DNA of 18,653 bases from Thermoanaerobacterales bacterium UBA4877 (lineage in GTDB: Bacteria; Bacillota; Thermoanaerobacteria; Thermoanaerobacterales; UBA4877), in contig DHDL01000014.1 of NCBI GenBank assembly GCA_002399345.1, forward strand, positions 17,470 to 36,122, read 5' to 3'. The translations under genes and the position numbers were made by a program. Below, piece by piece: positions 1-8,516 of this stretch (positions within the stretch are counted from its first letter, which is position 1; the number at the start of each line of letters is the position of its first letter). The notes under the pieces were generated by a model. The model was not told where the DNA came from and ran no database searches. It saw only the letters and a program-made list of their open reading frames with translations.

Positions 1-1
1 C

Positions 2-541
2 AATGGAAAAGGAAAGGGAGTTGCCGTCGATGGACACATGCGTACTAATGTAGAGCATATCTATGCCATCGGCGATGTGACTAATATCATACAGCTTGCC
101 CATGTAGCCTCCTATCAGGGTATGGTTGCGGTGGACAATATTTTAGGTAAGACTGCGTATGCTGATTATACGGCCATCCCCAATGTGGTGTTTACGAGCC
201 CCGAGATATCCGGGGTAGGCCTTACCGAGGGCGAATGCAAGGAAAAGGAAATAGACTACAGCATAAGCACTGCATCCTATGCCGCCAATGGAAAAGCACA
301 GACCATGGATGAGCCGGAAGGTTTTGTTAAACTTGTCCGTGATAACTCGACACATCACATTGTGGGTGGGTTTATCATGGGCGCCGATGCTTCGTCTTTG
401 ATAAGCACACTTACAATTGCAGTGTCCAATGGTTTGACCGATGAGGAATTAGCGAAGACTGTTTTTGCCCATCCTACCACAGCTGAGGTAATTCATGAGG
501 CTGTGCTCGGGTTTTCGGTAGGAACGATACACGAGATATGA
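2..541 (+). CDS. lpdA: Dihydrolipoyl dehydrogenase (E3), C-terminal part; 5' end outside window
   Basis: This is the last 179 residues of a flavin disulfide oxidoreductase that reoxidises dihydrolipoamide with NAD+ in 2-oxoacid dehydrogenase or glycine-cleavage complexes in the cytoplasm. The reading frame is open from base 2, so the truncation is the window edge and not a broken gene. Seen: the FAD-contacting motif IYAIGDVT at the start of the visible part, then HVASYQGMVAVDNILG, the interface domain with the PNVVFTSPEISGVG segment, and the C-terminal HPTTAE motif. In that motif the His and the Glu five residues later match the catalytic His-Glu pair of E. coli Lpd. The family is clear; the lipoamide (rather than glutathione or mercury) substrate is supported by the HPTxxE tail and by the directly overlapping lipoate ligase gene. 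The partner complex genes are presumably upstream and not visible. Confidence 0.93.
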   Translation, partial: NGKGKGVAVDGHMRTNVEHIYAIGDVTNIIQLAHVASYQGMVAVDNILGKTAYADYTAIPNVVFTSPEISGVGLTEGECKEKEIDYSISTASYAANGKAQTMDEPEGFVKLVRDNSTHHIVGGFIMGADASSLISTLTIAVSNGLTDEELAKTVFAHPTTAEVIHEAVLGFSVGTIHEI

Positions 542-1467
542 GCAGGATATATCTGTCACAGCAAACAGATCCCTATTTCAATGTTGCAGCTGAATATCAG
601 CTTTTTAAGCAGACCAGAGAGGACATAAGCCTCTTTTTATGGCGCAATCGCCCGTCGGTTATAATAGGACGTAATCAGAACATCTTTGCCGAGTGCAATA
701 CTCAGTTTCTTAAGGCGCGCGGCATATCCCCGGTCAGGCGTCTATCTGGCGGGGGCGCTGTATTTCAGGACCTTGGAAATTTAAACTATACATTTTTGTC
801 ACGGGAAGAGGATGCTGATAAAGAAAAGTATATTAAGGTTATTCGTGGCGCTATGATGTCCATGGGGGTGGAGTGTACATTTAGTGGGAGGAACGATCTG
901 CTGGCCGGCGGGCGGAAATTTTCCGGCCAGGCCTATTATGCAGATCACGGAAACCTCCTCTATCACGGGACCCTCATGATAAATGTGGATCTTGATATGA
1001 TGGCCGGTGCTTTGCATCCTTCCTTTATAAAACTAAGCTCCAAAGGGATAGAATCAGTAAAAAGCCGCGTGGTAAACCTATCTGATATATGTGAGGGTAT
1101 CACGGCGCAGCGCGCGGCGGCAGCCTTGATAAATGCATTTAAGATGGAATATGATACTGATTTATCTGTACAGCCGCTAAATAAAGCGAATATGCAGCCG
1201 GCCGCTTTCCGAAAAATAAGCAGTGATGAGTGGATATATGGCCAGGCCCCCGATTTTGATGTAAAGTTTGAAAGAAAACTGTCTTTTGGAAATGCCTGTA
1301 TATACACAGATGTTTCTGTCGGCAGGATCACCCGGCTCAAGGTCTATACCGACAGTCTGGTAGAGATTGATTTTACACAATTTGAAAGGGAGGCGGCCGG
1401 TCATCTTTTTGATGAGGATAAGTTGGCGGTCCAATTAGAGAGCTATGTTGCAAAAATTGGGACTTGA
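538..1467 (+). CDS. lplA: Lipoate-protein ligase A
   Basis: The 309-residue cytoplasmic enzyme activates lipoate with ATP to lipoyl-AMP and transfers it to the lysine of lipoyl domains (E2 or GcvH). Seen: the family motif RRLSGGGAVFQD at residues 67-78 (lipoyl-AMP binding loop), GRKFSG at 125-130 with Lys127 at the place of the catalytic lysine (Lys133 in E. coli LplA), and a C-terminal region from about 240 that fits the small accessory LplA C-terminal domain. The start ATG overlaps the stop of the upstream dehydrogenase gene (ATGA), which implies translational coupling and co-regulation. The supplied cofactor is the one used by the complex that the dehydrogenase serves. Length is ordinary for a full LplA carrying both domains, so an octanoyltransferase (LipM/LipL type, without this C-terminal domain) is less likely. 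Confidence 0.94.
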   Translation: MSRIYLSQQTDPYFNVAAEYQLFKQTREDISLFLWRNRPSVIIGRNQNIFAECNTQFLKARGISPVRRLSGGGAVFQDLGNLNYTFLSREEDADKEKYIKVIRGAMMSMGVECTFSGRNDLLAGGRKFSGQAYYADHGNLLYHGTLMINVDLDMMAGALHPSFIKLSSKGIESVKSRVVNLSDICEGITAQRAAAALINAFKMEYDTDLSVQPLNKANMQPAAFRKISSDEWIYGQAPDFDVKFERKLSFGNACIYTDVSVGRITRLKVYTDSLVEIDFTQFEREAAGHLFDEDKLAVQLESYVAKIGT

Positions 1468-1539
1468 TAGGTAAAGAATGTGCAAATGTAGAGAAAAATA
1501 TGATAAGATAGAAAGAAAAAGTATTAGTAGGTGAATGCA

Positions 1540-1980
1540 ATGTTCAATTTGGATGACTGTATGGCCTTTATAACAAGCAAAAGCGCAAAGATTATTTCAC
1601 AGGCAATGGAAAAAAGACTTATCCCGTATAATATTACAAGGTCTCAGTGGATAGCCTTGTATTATATCTATACCAACGACTGTATTACACAAAGCGCACT
1701 GGCAGAAAAAATGTCCATTAAAGAACCCACGGTGGTGAGGGTGATACAAAAGATGGAACAGGATGGTCTTTTAATTCGTTTACACAGTAACGATGACAAA
1801 CGGATTAAGCAGCTGTCTTTATCGAATAAGGGCACACGGTTGTGCGAAAAACTCCTACCCATAGCAGATAAATTTATGCATGATACCATAGCCGGCATCA
1901 GCCAGCAGGATCTGCAGATTTTGAAAAATTCGCTTGACAAGATGACATCGAATGTACTTAAAAATAATTCACAGAAATAA
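1540..1980 (+). CDS. MarR-family transcriptional regulator
   Basis: A 146-residue winged-helix regulator with the MarR layout: an N-terminal dimerisation helix, a helix-turn-helix around residues 45-75 (ALAEKMSIKEPTVVRVIQKM), the wing with the typical DDKR segment (SNDDKRIKQLSLSNKG), and a C-terminal helix. Such proteins usually repress neighbouring genes and release DNA on binding a small ligand; the ligand here cannot be read from sequence. I chose ATG 1540 because AGGTG at 1529-1533 sits six bases ahead of it. An in-frame GTG at 1531 would lie inside that site. The gene starts about 70 bases after lplA and is followed by a clear terminator, so it could be the last gene of the lipoate operon or a separate unit. 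Its targets are unknown. Confidence 0.88.
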   Translation: MFNLDDCMAFITSKSAKIISQAMEKRLIPYNITRSQWIALYYIYTNDCITQSALAEKMSIKEPTVVRVIQKMEQDGLLIRLHSNDDKRIKQLSLSNKGTRLCEKLLPIADKFMHDTIAGISQQDLQILKNSLDKMTSNVLKNNSQK

Positions 1981-1994
1981 ATTGAATATTTCGC

Positions 1995-2022
1995 AACATC
2001 CGGTTTTACCGGATGTTTCTTT
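1995..2022 (+). terminator. Rho-independent terminator after the MarR gene
   Basis: A perfect 10-bp stem (AACATCCGGT / ACCGGATGTT) closes a TTT loop and is followed by TCTTT. It starts 14 bases after the MarR stop codon. The T tract is short but the hairpin is strong. It separates the lipoate/MarR genes from the secreted phosphatase gene. Confidence 0.8.
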
Positions 2023-2159
2023 ATGTCCACAAATTGTAATTAAATTTAAACTGCCATATTATTTTGTTAAAAAATGTGCAGAAAATAAAGAAGGTAATAT
2101 TAATAAAATGTCGAATTTTATATAGAGTGTATTACAGATATAATTTGAGGAGGTAAGGT

Positions 2160-4556
2160 ATGAGGGACGTAAAGAGAATTGTTTCGGCACTGGTTGTGTT
2201 TATGATGGTGTTTTCAATGTCAGTTCCGGCTATGGCAGCGGACACCGCTGATTTAGCCCCCGTATCAGGGACGATAACCGAAGTGCAGAAATACGGTAAC
2301 ATCACAATGAATATAAAGCCGAAAGCCCTTTATGATGCCGGCTACGAGCCCGGTGACATGCTAAAGGTCACGGCAGGGAGTACTACGCTTAATATACCGT
2401 TTTGCACAAACTACAGTGATGTGGATTCGGGAAGCAATGTTGTACGCGACGACCAGGACAATAACCTGCTCGTAGTTGCAACAAATATGGGTAACTTCTC
2501 CAAAACATATAATGTTAAGGAGGGTGACAAGGTAACCTTTGGTCTGTCGGAAAAGGCGGGTTATCTCACTGAGTATCAAATTCACCAGCTCAAACGCTCC
2601 AATGATCGCTCTGATTATGCTGCAGACTCTGTTTTTGCAAACTTCCGCAGTATAACCACGACGGGTATAAAACCGGGTGTATTATACAGGAGCTCAAGTC
2701 CTGTAAATAATTCCATAGGCCGCGCCGCTTATGCGGACGAACTGGCGGATGCAGCCGGTATTAAGGCGGCAATCAATCTGGCTGATTCCGATGAGGAAAT
2801 AAAGGCTTCCATCGCGTCAAAAGATTTTGATTCCCCTTACTATAAGTCACTTTATCAATCAGGCAAGGTTAAGCCCCTCAATATGGGCGTTGATTTTGCA
2901 TCAGAGGAATTCGGGAGCAAATTAGCAGACGGGCTGCGGTTCATGATCAATAACGACGGCCCGTATCTTGTCCATTGCACGGAAGGCAAAGACCGTGCAG
3001 GTTTTGTGAGTACTGTTTTAGAGTGCCTGATGGGTGCAAAGCTTGATGAGGTTGTTTCGGACTATATGACGACATATGATAATTATTATGGAATTAAAGA
3101 GGGAACCGATCAGTACAAGGCGATCGCAAAAAGCAATGTCATATCTTCACTGACTACAAATGTATGCGGACTGGAGAAGGGCGTGGATATTTCGCATATT
3201 GACCTTGCAGATGCCGCGCAGAACTATCTGAAGAATATCGGCATGACATCGGGAGAGATAGAAGCACTCAAGGCAAAGCTTTCGGGTGATTCTATCTACA
3301 AAATGCCCAATATTTCCGGTACGGTAACGGAAATAGAGAAATATGGCCATGCCGTATCCGATATAAAGATTGATGATTTTAATAAATTGGGAATTAAGTT
3401 CGGAGATATGGTGACCGTTGTGTTTGACAATGGTTTTGTGATTGAGGCACCGTATCTGGACGGCTATTTTGTAGATAACGGACAGCCGCTGGTACGTGCT
3501 TATCCCGGCCAGGAAAATATAGGCATATGTATTAACTATGGGAAACTCAATGTAATTGCCAAGATAGACAAGGGAAGCAAATTTACGATCATGCTCACCC
3601 AGCCGGAGGGATATCTCACGCAGTATGAGATACGTAATCTGAGCCGTACAAATAACCGTGCGGATTATTCATCCGACGAGGTTTTTGCGAACTTCCGTAA
3701 TATAGAGATGGGCGGCATCGCGAAAGGTGTGCTCTACCGCAGCTCAAGTCCGGTAAATAATGAAATTGGACGCGCCGCCTATGCGGATAAGCTCATGAAG
3801 AACGCGAAGGTAAATACGGTGGTCAACCTGGCGGACTCTGCAGATAATATCAATAAGTATATGGCTGCGGATGATTTTGCGTCTCCATACTATGCTGGGC
3901 TCTATAAAAATAATCACGTATTGCCTTTAAACATGGGCCTGGCCTATTCCAGCGATGAGTTTAAATCAGGAATGGCCAAGGGCTTTACATTTATGGCTGA
4001 TAATAAAGGACCCTATCTTTTCCACTGCACAGAGGGCAAGGACCGTGCAGGTTTCTTTGCAGTACTGGCAGAGTCGCTTATGGGAGCGACAAAAGACCAG
4101 ATAGTGGATGACTATATGACGAGCTATGCTAACTACTACAATATCCAAAAGGGGACGGAAAAGTATGATGTAATTTCCCAGGATGTGCTTGATATGCTTA
4201 CGGCTATTGCAGGAAGCGGTGATTTAGATAAGACCGATCTCTCCAAGGCTGCAGAGAATTATCTGCTCTCGGGCGGGATGAAGCCGGAGAAAATAAAGGT
4301 TTTGAAGACCAATCTATCCGGAATGCCTTCTGATACCGGCAAGCCTTCACAAAAACCGGAAAATCCTGCTTCTAAGCCTCCAAAACAGCCGGCATCATAT
4401 TATATTGTTGCTAAAGGAGACTGCTTGTGGGGTATAGCCAACAGACAGCTGGGAAACGGCAGGCGTTACATGGAAATATTTTCACTTAACAGGGATAAAA
4501 TAAATAACCCTATGAGGATTCATGCAGGGCAGAAACTGACTCTTCCTAAAAAATAG
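2160..4556 (+). CDS. Secreted protein with two tandem tyrosine-phosphatase units and a C-terminal LysM domain
   Basis: The 798-residue protein starts at an ATG behind GAGGAGGT. Residues 1-26 are a signal peptide (charged start, hydrophobic core, AMA cleavage site). Two similar units with a 350-residue period follow. Each has a ~95-residue segment (about 34-129 and 384-479) with a GxxxExxKYG start and a GDM(V/L)xV core, then a phosphatase-like domain (about 135-377 and 485-720) with NFR, GVLYRSSSPVNN and the P-loop HCTEGKDRAGF. The nucleophile cysteines are Cys273 and Cys623; both P-loops are intact. This P-loop and the NFR...LYRS start fit the bacterial tyrosine/lipid phosphatase family (Y_phosphatase3 / IphP type). 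A Pro/Lys/Ser linker (about 720-746) leads to a LysM domain (747-798), which binds peptidoglycan. Together these indicate a wall-associated exported phosphatase. The substrate (phosphoprotein, phosphoinositide or other) is not readable. The leading segments resemble the C-terminal barrel of SAM hydroxide adenosyltransferases (see findings). Confidence 0.88.
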   Translation: MRDVKRIVSALVVFMMVFSMSVPAMAADTADLAPVSGTITEVQKYGNITMNIKPKALYDAGYEPGDMLKVTAGSTTLNIPFCTNYSDVDSGSNVVRDDQDNNLLVVATNMGNFSKTYNVKEGDKVTFGLSEKAGYLTEYQIHQLKRSNDRSDYAADSVFANFRSITTTGIKPGVLYRSSSPVNNSIGRAAYADELADAAGIKAAINLADSDEEIKASIASKDFDSPYYKSLYQSGKVKPLNMGVDFASEEFGSKLADGLRFMINNDGPYLVHCTEGKDRAGFVSTVLECLMGAKLDEVVSDYMTTYDNYYGIKEGTDQYKAIAKSNVISSLTTNVCGLEKGVDISHIDLADAAQNYLKNIGMTSGEIEALKAKLSGDSIYKMPNISGTVTEIEKYGHAVSDIKIDDFNKLGIKFGDMVTVVFDNGFVIEAPYLDGYFVDNGQPLVRAYPGQENIGICINYGKLNVIAKIDKGSKFTIMLTQPEGYLTQYEIRNLSRTNNRADYSSDEVFANFRNIEMGGIAKGVLYRSSSPVNNEIGRAAYADKLMKNAKVNTVVNLADSADNINKYMAADDFASPYYAGLYKNNHVLPLNMGLAYSSDEFKSGMAKGFTFMADNKGPYLFHCTEGKDRAGFFAVLAESLMGATKDQIVDDYMTSYANYYNIQKGTEKYDVISQDVLDMLTAIAGSGDLDKTDLSKAAENYLLSGGMKPEKIKVLKTNLSGMPSDTGKPSQKPENPASKPPKQPASYYIVAKGDCLWGIANRQLGNGRRYMEIFSLNRDKINNPMRIHAGQKLTLPKK

Positions 4557-4566
4557 AAATATTGTG

Positions 4567-4605
4567 GGCCATGCTATGGAGCATGGCCTCGTTTTTTATT
4601 TTTTT
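4567..4605 (+). terminator. Rho-independent terminator after the phosphatase gene
   Basis: A perfect 9-bp stem (GGCCATGCT / AGCATGGCC) with an ATGG loop is followed by TCG and a long T-rich run. It begins 10 bases after the stop codon and isolates the phosphatase gene from the UPF0182 gene. Confidence 0.9.
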
Positions 4606-4640
4606 GTTTTTGTGCTAATATTAATCATGAGGTGGTAAAG

Positions 4641-7352
4641 ATGCCGAATCGGTTTAAGTTCTCCGGACGCTGGTTATTATACATAATTGCGCTGGTGGTT
4701 ATAGTATTGTTAGTGATATCAGCGGGTGCGGGAGTTATAGTAAATTATCAATGGTTGTCCAGCCTGAATTATGGAAAAATATTTTTTGCAAGGTTTTATA
4801 CCGAGCTTAAGCTGGGCATACCGGTATTTGTAATATTGTTCTTTCTTCTTTACTTTTATTTTAATAAAATAAAGAAAGATTATATGAAGTATACCGGTGA
4901 CGAACTGTCCGGCAGACAAACCGGTAGGCTTACGGGACTGGTTATATGGGGCTCGGTTCTGGTATCCGCGGTTATGGCTATAAAGTTTGCGGGTGATATG
5001 TGGCAGGACTTTTTAAACTTTTGCTATTCATCAAATTTTGGTTTAAAAGATCCTATATTCAGCAAAGACGTAAGTTTTTATCTGTTGAAACTTCCATTTT
5101 TAAATAAAACATATAGGTTTATTATGTTATTTATAGCTGTTTTGGCAGGGCTCACCATCGTATTGTATATGTTTATGTATTATTCCAATACAACCAGGTT
5201 TTTCAGGTATTCGGAGGAAAAGCATGCATTTAGTTCGATACCCAATAAGGAAATTATAATGATTGCAATAAACCAGGCCGCAATACTGGGATTGGTATTT
5301 TTTGTACTGCTTTCATTCGGATATTATCTGAAAGGGTTTAATTTGCTTGGTTCAACGCGGGGAATCGTGAATGGCGCGGGATATACGGATATCAATGTGA
5401 TACTGCTTTTTAACCGTATACTCATCATTGCGTGTATAGCGGCGGGTATATTATTTGCAGTGGGAGCCATAAAGAGAAATATTAAGCTTACCGCTGTAGG
5501 GCCGATTGCGGTGGCGGCCATTATGCTGGTATCGTATATATCATCCGCCGTCGTACAGAATTTTGTGGTGTCGCCTAACGAATACTCAAAGGAGAAGCCA
5601 TATATAAAGAATAATATTAAGATGACACAGATGGCATACGGCCTGGGCGAGATAGACAGGGAAAACTTCGGCGAGGTTCGTGATATAGCCAATGTCGATA
5701 TGGATGAAAACAAAGGTACCGTTGAAAATATAAAGATAAATGATTACCGGCCGGTCATACAGGTATATAATCAGCTACAAGGTATAAGGATGTATTATAG
5801 GTTTAACGACGTGGACGTAGACAGATATGATATTGACGGTAAACCCACCGAGGTATTCCTTTCGGCAAGGGAGCTGGATAAGAGCAGGCTTTCCGAACAG
5901 GCCAGGTCATGGATCAATATGCATCTTATATATACCCACGGCTATGGCGCGGTGGTTACACCCGTAAACAGTGTTAATCAGGAAGGCCAACCCATGTTTA
6001 CGGTAAAGGACATACCCCCGGAAGGAGATATAAAAATAAACAGGCCGGAGATATACTTTGGGGAAATTACGGACGACTATGCTATAGTGAATACCAATGC
6101 TAAGGAGTTTGACTATCCCGCCGGCTCGGGGGAAGCGAATAAATATACCGTTTATCAGGGGAAATCCGGTACGAAATTAAACTTTCTTAATCGCATTTTA
6201 TATACAATTTATACGGGAGACGTAAGGATATTATTTTCGGGAGATATCAACTCGCAGAGCAGGATATTGATAAATAGAAACATAGAGGACAGGGTAAAGG
6301 CTATTGCACCTTTCTTAAAGTATGATAAAGACCCTTATCTTGTGATCGACAATGGGAAACTTTATTGGATGGTCGATGCATATACGGTAAGCGACAATTT
6401 CCCTTATTCCACTGAATATGAGGCTGAGGGTGCGAGGTTTAATTATATAAGGAACTCGGTGAAGGTTACTGTCAACGCCTACGATGGATCTACTAATTTC
6501 TATATCTATGATAAAAATGATCCTGTGGTTCAGGTTTACAGGAAGTTATACCCGTCGCTCTTTAAGCCCTATGAGGAAATGCCGGAGGGCCTTAAAGAGC
6601 ATGTCAGGTATCCACAAACACTCTTTAATATACAGTCCGAGGTGTATAAGACTTATCATATGAATGATACGCAGGTCTTTTACAACAAGGAGGATCTTTG
6701 GGAGATAGCTAAAGAAAAGTACCAGGATGAGGTACAAGATATAGAGTCTCAGTATATCTACATGGGACTGAAAGAAAGCAATAAAGAGGATTTGATGCTG
6801 ATGGTACCCTACACTCCTGCCACCAAAAACAATATGGTTTCCTGGATGACAGGCTATATGGACAGGGACACGGGCAAACCGATACTTAAGGTATATGACT
6901 TTCCAAAGAGTACACACGTATATGGGCCGCTGGAGTTTGAATCCCGCATTGATGAGGATGCACATATATCCCAGCAGATAACCCTTTGGAACCAGGGTGG
7001 ATCATCGGTCATAAGAGGGAATACCCTGGTGGTTCCCATAGATAAATCCATACTCTATGTGGAGCCTTTATACATTGCATCCGGCAACGAGAACAGCATA
7101 CCTGAGGTCAAGAGGGTGATTGTGTCCGACGGATCTCGGATAGTGATGGCTGACGACATAAGCCATGCCCTGGATGAACTGATTGAAGGAAAACCACAAA
7201 CAAGCAAGCCGGCTACTAAAGGCGCAGCCCCCGATGTTCTGGATAATATAAAGAACACCTATAATAAAGCTGTCAAAGCTTTAAAAAACGGTGACTTTTC
7301 GCAGTTCGGCACCCTCATGGATAAGCTTGGGAACTTAATAAATAACGAGTGA
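4641..7352 (+). CDS. UPF0182 family membrane protein
   Basis: A 903-residue protein with seven predicted membrane segments in its N-terminal third (about residues 11-35, 59-74, 98-117, 159-181, 205-229, 251-277 and 283-308). A large, mostly hydrophilic domain of about 590 residues follows, probably extracytoplasmic. Architecture, length and motifs such as VVQNFVVSPNEYSKEKPYI after the last membrane segment, IRMYYRFNDVDVDRYDIDG and the C-terminal NTYNKAVKALKNGDFSQFG match the UPF0182 family, whose biochemical function is not established to my knowledge. ATG 4641 is chosen because AGGTGG at 4630-4635 lies five bases upstream; an in-frame GTG at 4632 lies within that site. It is preceded by a terminator and followed only by a weak hairpin, so it is probably transcribed alone. 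No link to the amino-sugar genes is evident. Confidence 0.87.
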   Translation: MPNRFKFSGRWLLYIIALVVIVLLVISAGAGVIVNYQWLSSLNYGKIFFARFYTELKLGIPVFVILFFLLYFYFNKIKKDYMKYTGDELSGRQTGRLTGLVIWGSVLVSAVMAIKFAGDMWQDFLNFCYSSNFGLKDPIFSKDVSFYLLKLPFLNKTYRFIMLFIAVLAGLTIVLYMFMYYSNTTRFFRYSEEKHAFSSIPNKEIIMIAINQAAILGLVFFVLLSFGYYLKGFNLLGSTRGIVNGAGYTDINVILLFNRILIIACIAAGILFAVGAIKRNIKLTAVGPIAVAAIMLVSYISSAVVQNFVVSPNEYSKEKPYIKNNIKMTQMAYGLGEIDRENFGEVRDIANVDMDENKGTVENIKINDYRPVIQVYNQLQGIRMYYRFNDVDVDRYDIDGKPTEVFLSARELDKSRLSEQARSWINMHLIYTHGYGAVVTPVNSVNQEGQPMFTVKDIPPEGDIKINRPEIYFGEITDDYAIVNTNAKEFDYPAGSGEANKYTVYQGKSGTKLNFLNRILYTIYTGDVRILFSGDINSQSRILINRNIEDRVKAIAPFLKYDKDPYLVIDNGKLYWMVDAYTVSDNFPYSTEYEAEGARFNYIRNSVKVTVNAYDGSTNFYIYDKNDPVVQVYRKLYPSLFKPYEEMPEGLKEHVRYPQTLFNIQSEVYKTYHMNDTQVFYNKEDLWEIAKEKYQDEVQDIESQYIYMGLKESNKEDLMLMVPYTPATKNNMVSWMTGYMDRDTGKPILKVYDFPKSTHVYGPLEFESRIDEDAHISQQITLWNQGGSSVIRGNTLVVPIDKSILYVEPLYIASGNENSIPEVKRVIVSDGSRIVMADDISHALDELIEGKPQTSKPATKGAAPDVLDNIKNTYNKAVKALKNGDFSQFGTLMDKLGNLINNE

Positions 7353-7361
7353 AGACATAAA

Positions 7362-7382
7362 CATGCGGGGTTACCCTGCATG
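7362..7382 (+). terminator. Possible weak terminator hairpin after UPF0182 gene
   Basis: A 9-bp stem with one G-T pair (CATGCGGGG / CCCTGCATG) closes a TTA loop ten bases past the stop codon. It lacks a good T tract (GGCGTTATT follows), so termination here is uncertain. Confidence 0.35.
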
Positions 7383-7772
7383 GGCGTTATTAGCGGCAGA
7401 ATCGGAGGTTCTATAAACGAAGGTGATATGGGGCTTAAATATGATTTTAAGGAAGGATAGTCGGCCTGGTAGTTTCGGATGCGGATGCCAGGGCTGAAGG
7501 AGTGGAGCCAATACTCGTGGAGCCTGTATTGCGATTGTATATTTTTATCAGGTTATGCACAGAGATCATGGCGGCAATTAAGCGCAGCCTTTTTTATGAT
7601 GAACCTATCTATATAACTATATATGTATATGTTATAATATTTGCGATGATTTCTATTTATTTTCAGCTTATAAATCTCATATAAAATTATATATAACCGG
7701 GTACACATGGAATATATTTTCCAGATTTTTTAAATACAATGTGAATTTATAAATGAACGGGAGGTAATATTA
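7383..7772 (+). other. 390-nt spacer between UPF0182 gene and nagB, no convincing gene
   Basis: I find no full gene here. The first third (about 7380-7520) has short open segments in two frames (GVISGR... and IVGLVVSDADARAEGVEP), which may be a frameshifted remnant. The part after about 7600 is very AT-rich, as expected for an upstream regulatory region. A possible -10 (TATAAT, 7633-7638) lacks a good -35. The inverted repeat TGGAA-N6-TTCCA is at 7708-7723. A 60-codon open stretch from GTG 7502 has no recognisable domain and no ribosome-binding site, so I do not call it a gene. Confidence 0.5.
7708..7723. promoter_or_regulatory. Candidate operator upstream of nagB
   Basis: The perfect inverted repeat TGGAA-TATATT-TTCCA lies 49 bases before the nagB start, in an AT-rich region that presumably contains its promoter (TACAAT at 7735-7740 is a possible -10). 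Its position suits a repressor site, but no cognate regulator (for example a GntR-type NagR) is in the window. This is inference from symmetry and position only. Confidence 0.3.
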
Positions 7773-8516
7773 ATGAAAACAATAATTAAAGAAGACTATG
7801 AGGAAATGAGCAAGGCGGCGGCGAGGATTATAGCGGATGAGATAAGGAAAAAGCCGGATATGGTTCTTGGACTGGCCACGGGAGGCACGCCGGTCGGTAT
7901 GTATAAGGAACTCGTGAGGATGTACAATGAGGAAGGCCTTGATTTTTCACAGGTTATCACCTTCAATCTGGATGAATACTGCGGCCTTTGTCCTGAGAAT
8001 GACCAGAGCTATCACTATTTTATGAATGAGAATTTATTCAACCATGTTAATATAAAGCAGGAGAATATACACATACCCGATGGTAAAGCGGAAGATGCAG
8101 AAGAATTTTGCAGGGAGTATGACAGCGATATACAAAAAGCCGGCGGTATAGATCTTCAGGTACTCGGCATAGGCGGCAACGGGCACATAGGCTTTAATGA
8201 GCCTGCTGACAGGCTTGTTACAGGTACGCATGTCACACCTCTAACCAAGCAGACGAGACAAGCCAACGCAAGGTTTTTCAGTGATGGAGAAACTGTGCCT
8301 GATAAAGCGGTGACCATGGGACTGGGTACCATAATGAATGCAAAAAAAATACTTCTCATGGCTACCGGAAAGAAAAAGGCCGGTATCATGGCTAAGCTTT
8401 TAAACAACACTTCGGTTACAACCCAAGTGCCAGCATCCTTTCTGCATCTTCATAATGATACGACGGTAATAATGGATAAAGAAGCAGCAATGGAAATGTT
8501 GGCAAAAAATAAATAA
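7773..8516 (+). CDS. nagB: Glucosamine-6-phosphate deaminase
   Basis: The 247-residue cytoplasmic enzyme converts glucosamine-6-phosphate to fructose-6-phosphate and ammonia, the last step of amino-sugar entry into glycolysis. Seen: the phosphate-binding loop LGLATGGTPVGMY at about 32-44, NLDEYCGL with Asp67 (proton-abstracting Asp72 in E. coli), and GIGGNGHIGFNEPAD at about 132-146 with His138 and Glu143 at the ring-opening catalytic positions. The Asn before Gly-His replaces the E. coli Asp141 and is normal for the Bacillus-type, shorter NagB. The short length (247 against 266) also fits the Bacillus type. The start ATG follows GGGAGGT with suitable spacing. It works with nagA, which is separated from it here by ptsHI, and together with murQ gives a route from cell-wall sugars to glycolysis. 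Confidence 0.96.
   Translation: MKTIIKEDYEEMSKAAARIIADEIRKKPDMVLGLATGGTPVGMYKELVRMYNEEGLDFSQVITFNLDEYCGLCPENDQSYHYFMNENLFNHVNIKQENIHIPDGKAEDAEEFCREYDSDIQKAGGIDLQVLGIGGNGHIGFNEPADRLVTGTHVTPLTKQTRQANARFFSDGETVPDKAVTMGLGTIMNAKKILLMATGKKKAGIMAKLLNNTSVTTQVPASFLHLHNDTTVIMDKEAAMEMLAKNK

Noticed and set aside
2139..2144. TATAAT just before the phosphatase gene
   Set aside because: A promoter here would start the transcript inside the ribosome-binding site, so this is likely chance in AT-rich DNA.
7502..7684. 60-codon open frame between the UPF0182 gene and nagB
   Set aside because: It starts at GTG without a ribosome-binding site, enters a very AT-rich promoter-like region and has no recognisable motif.
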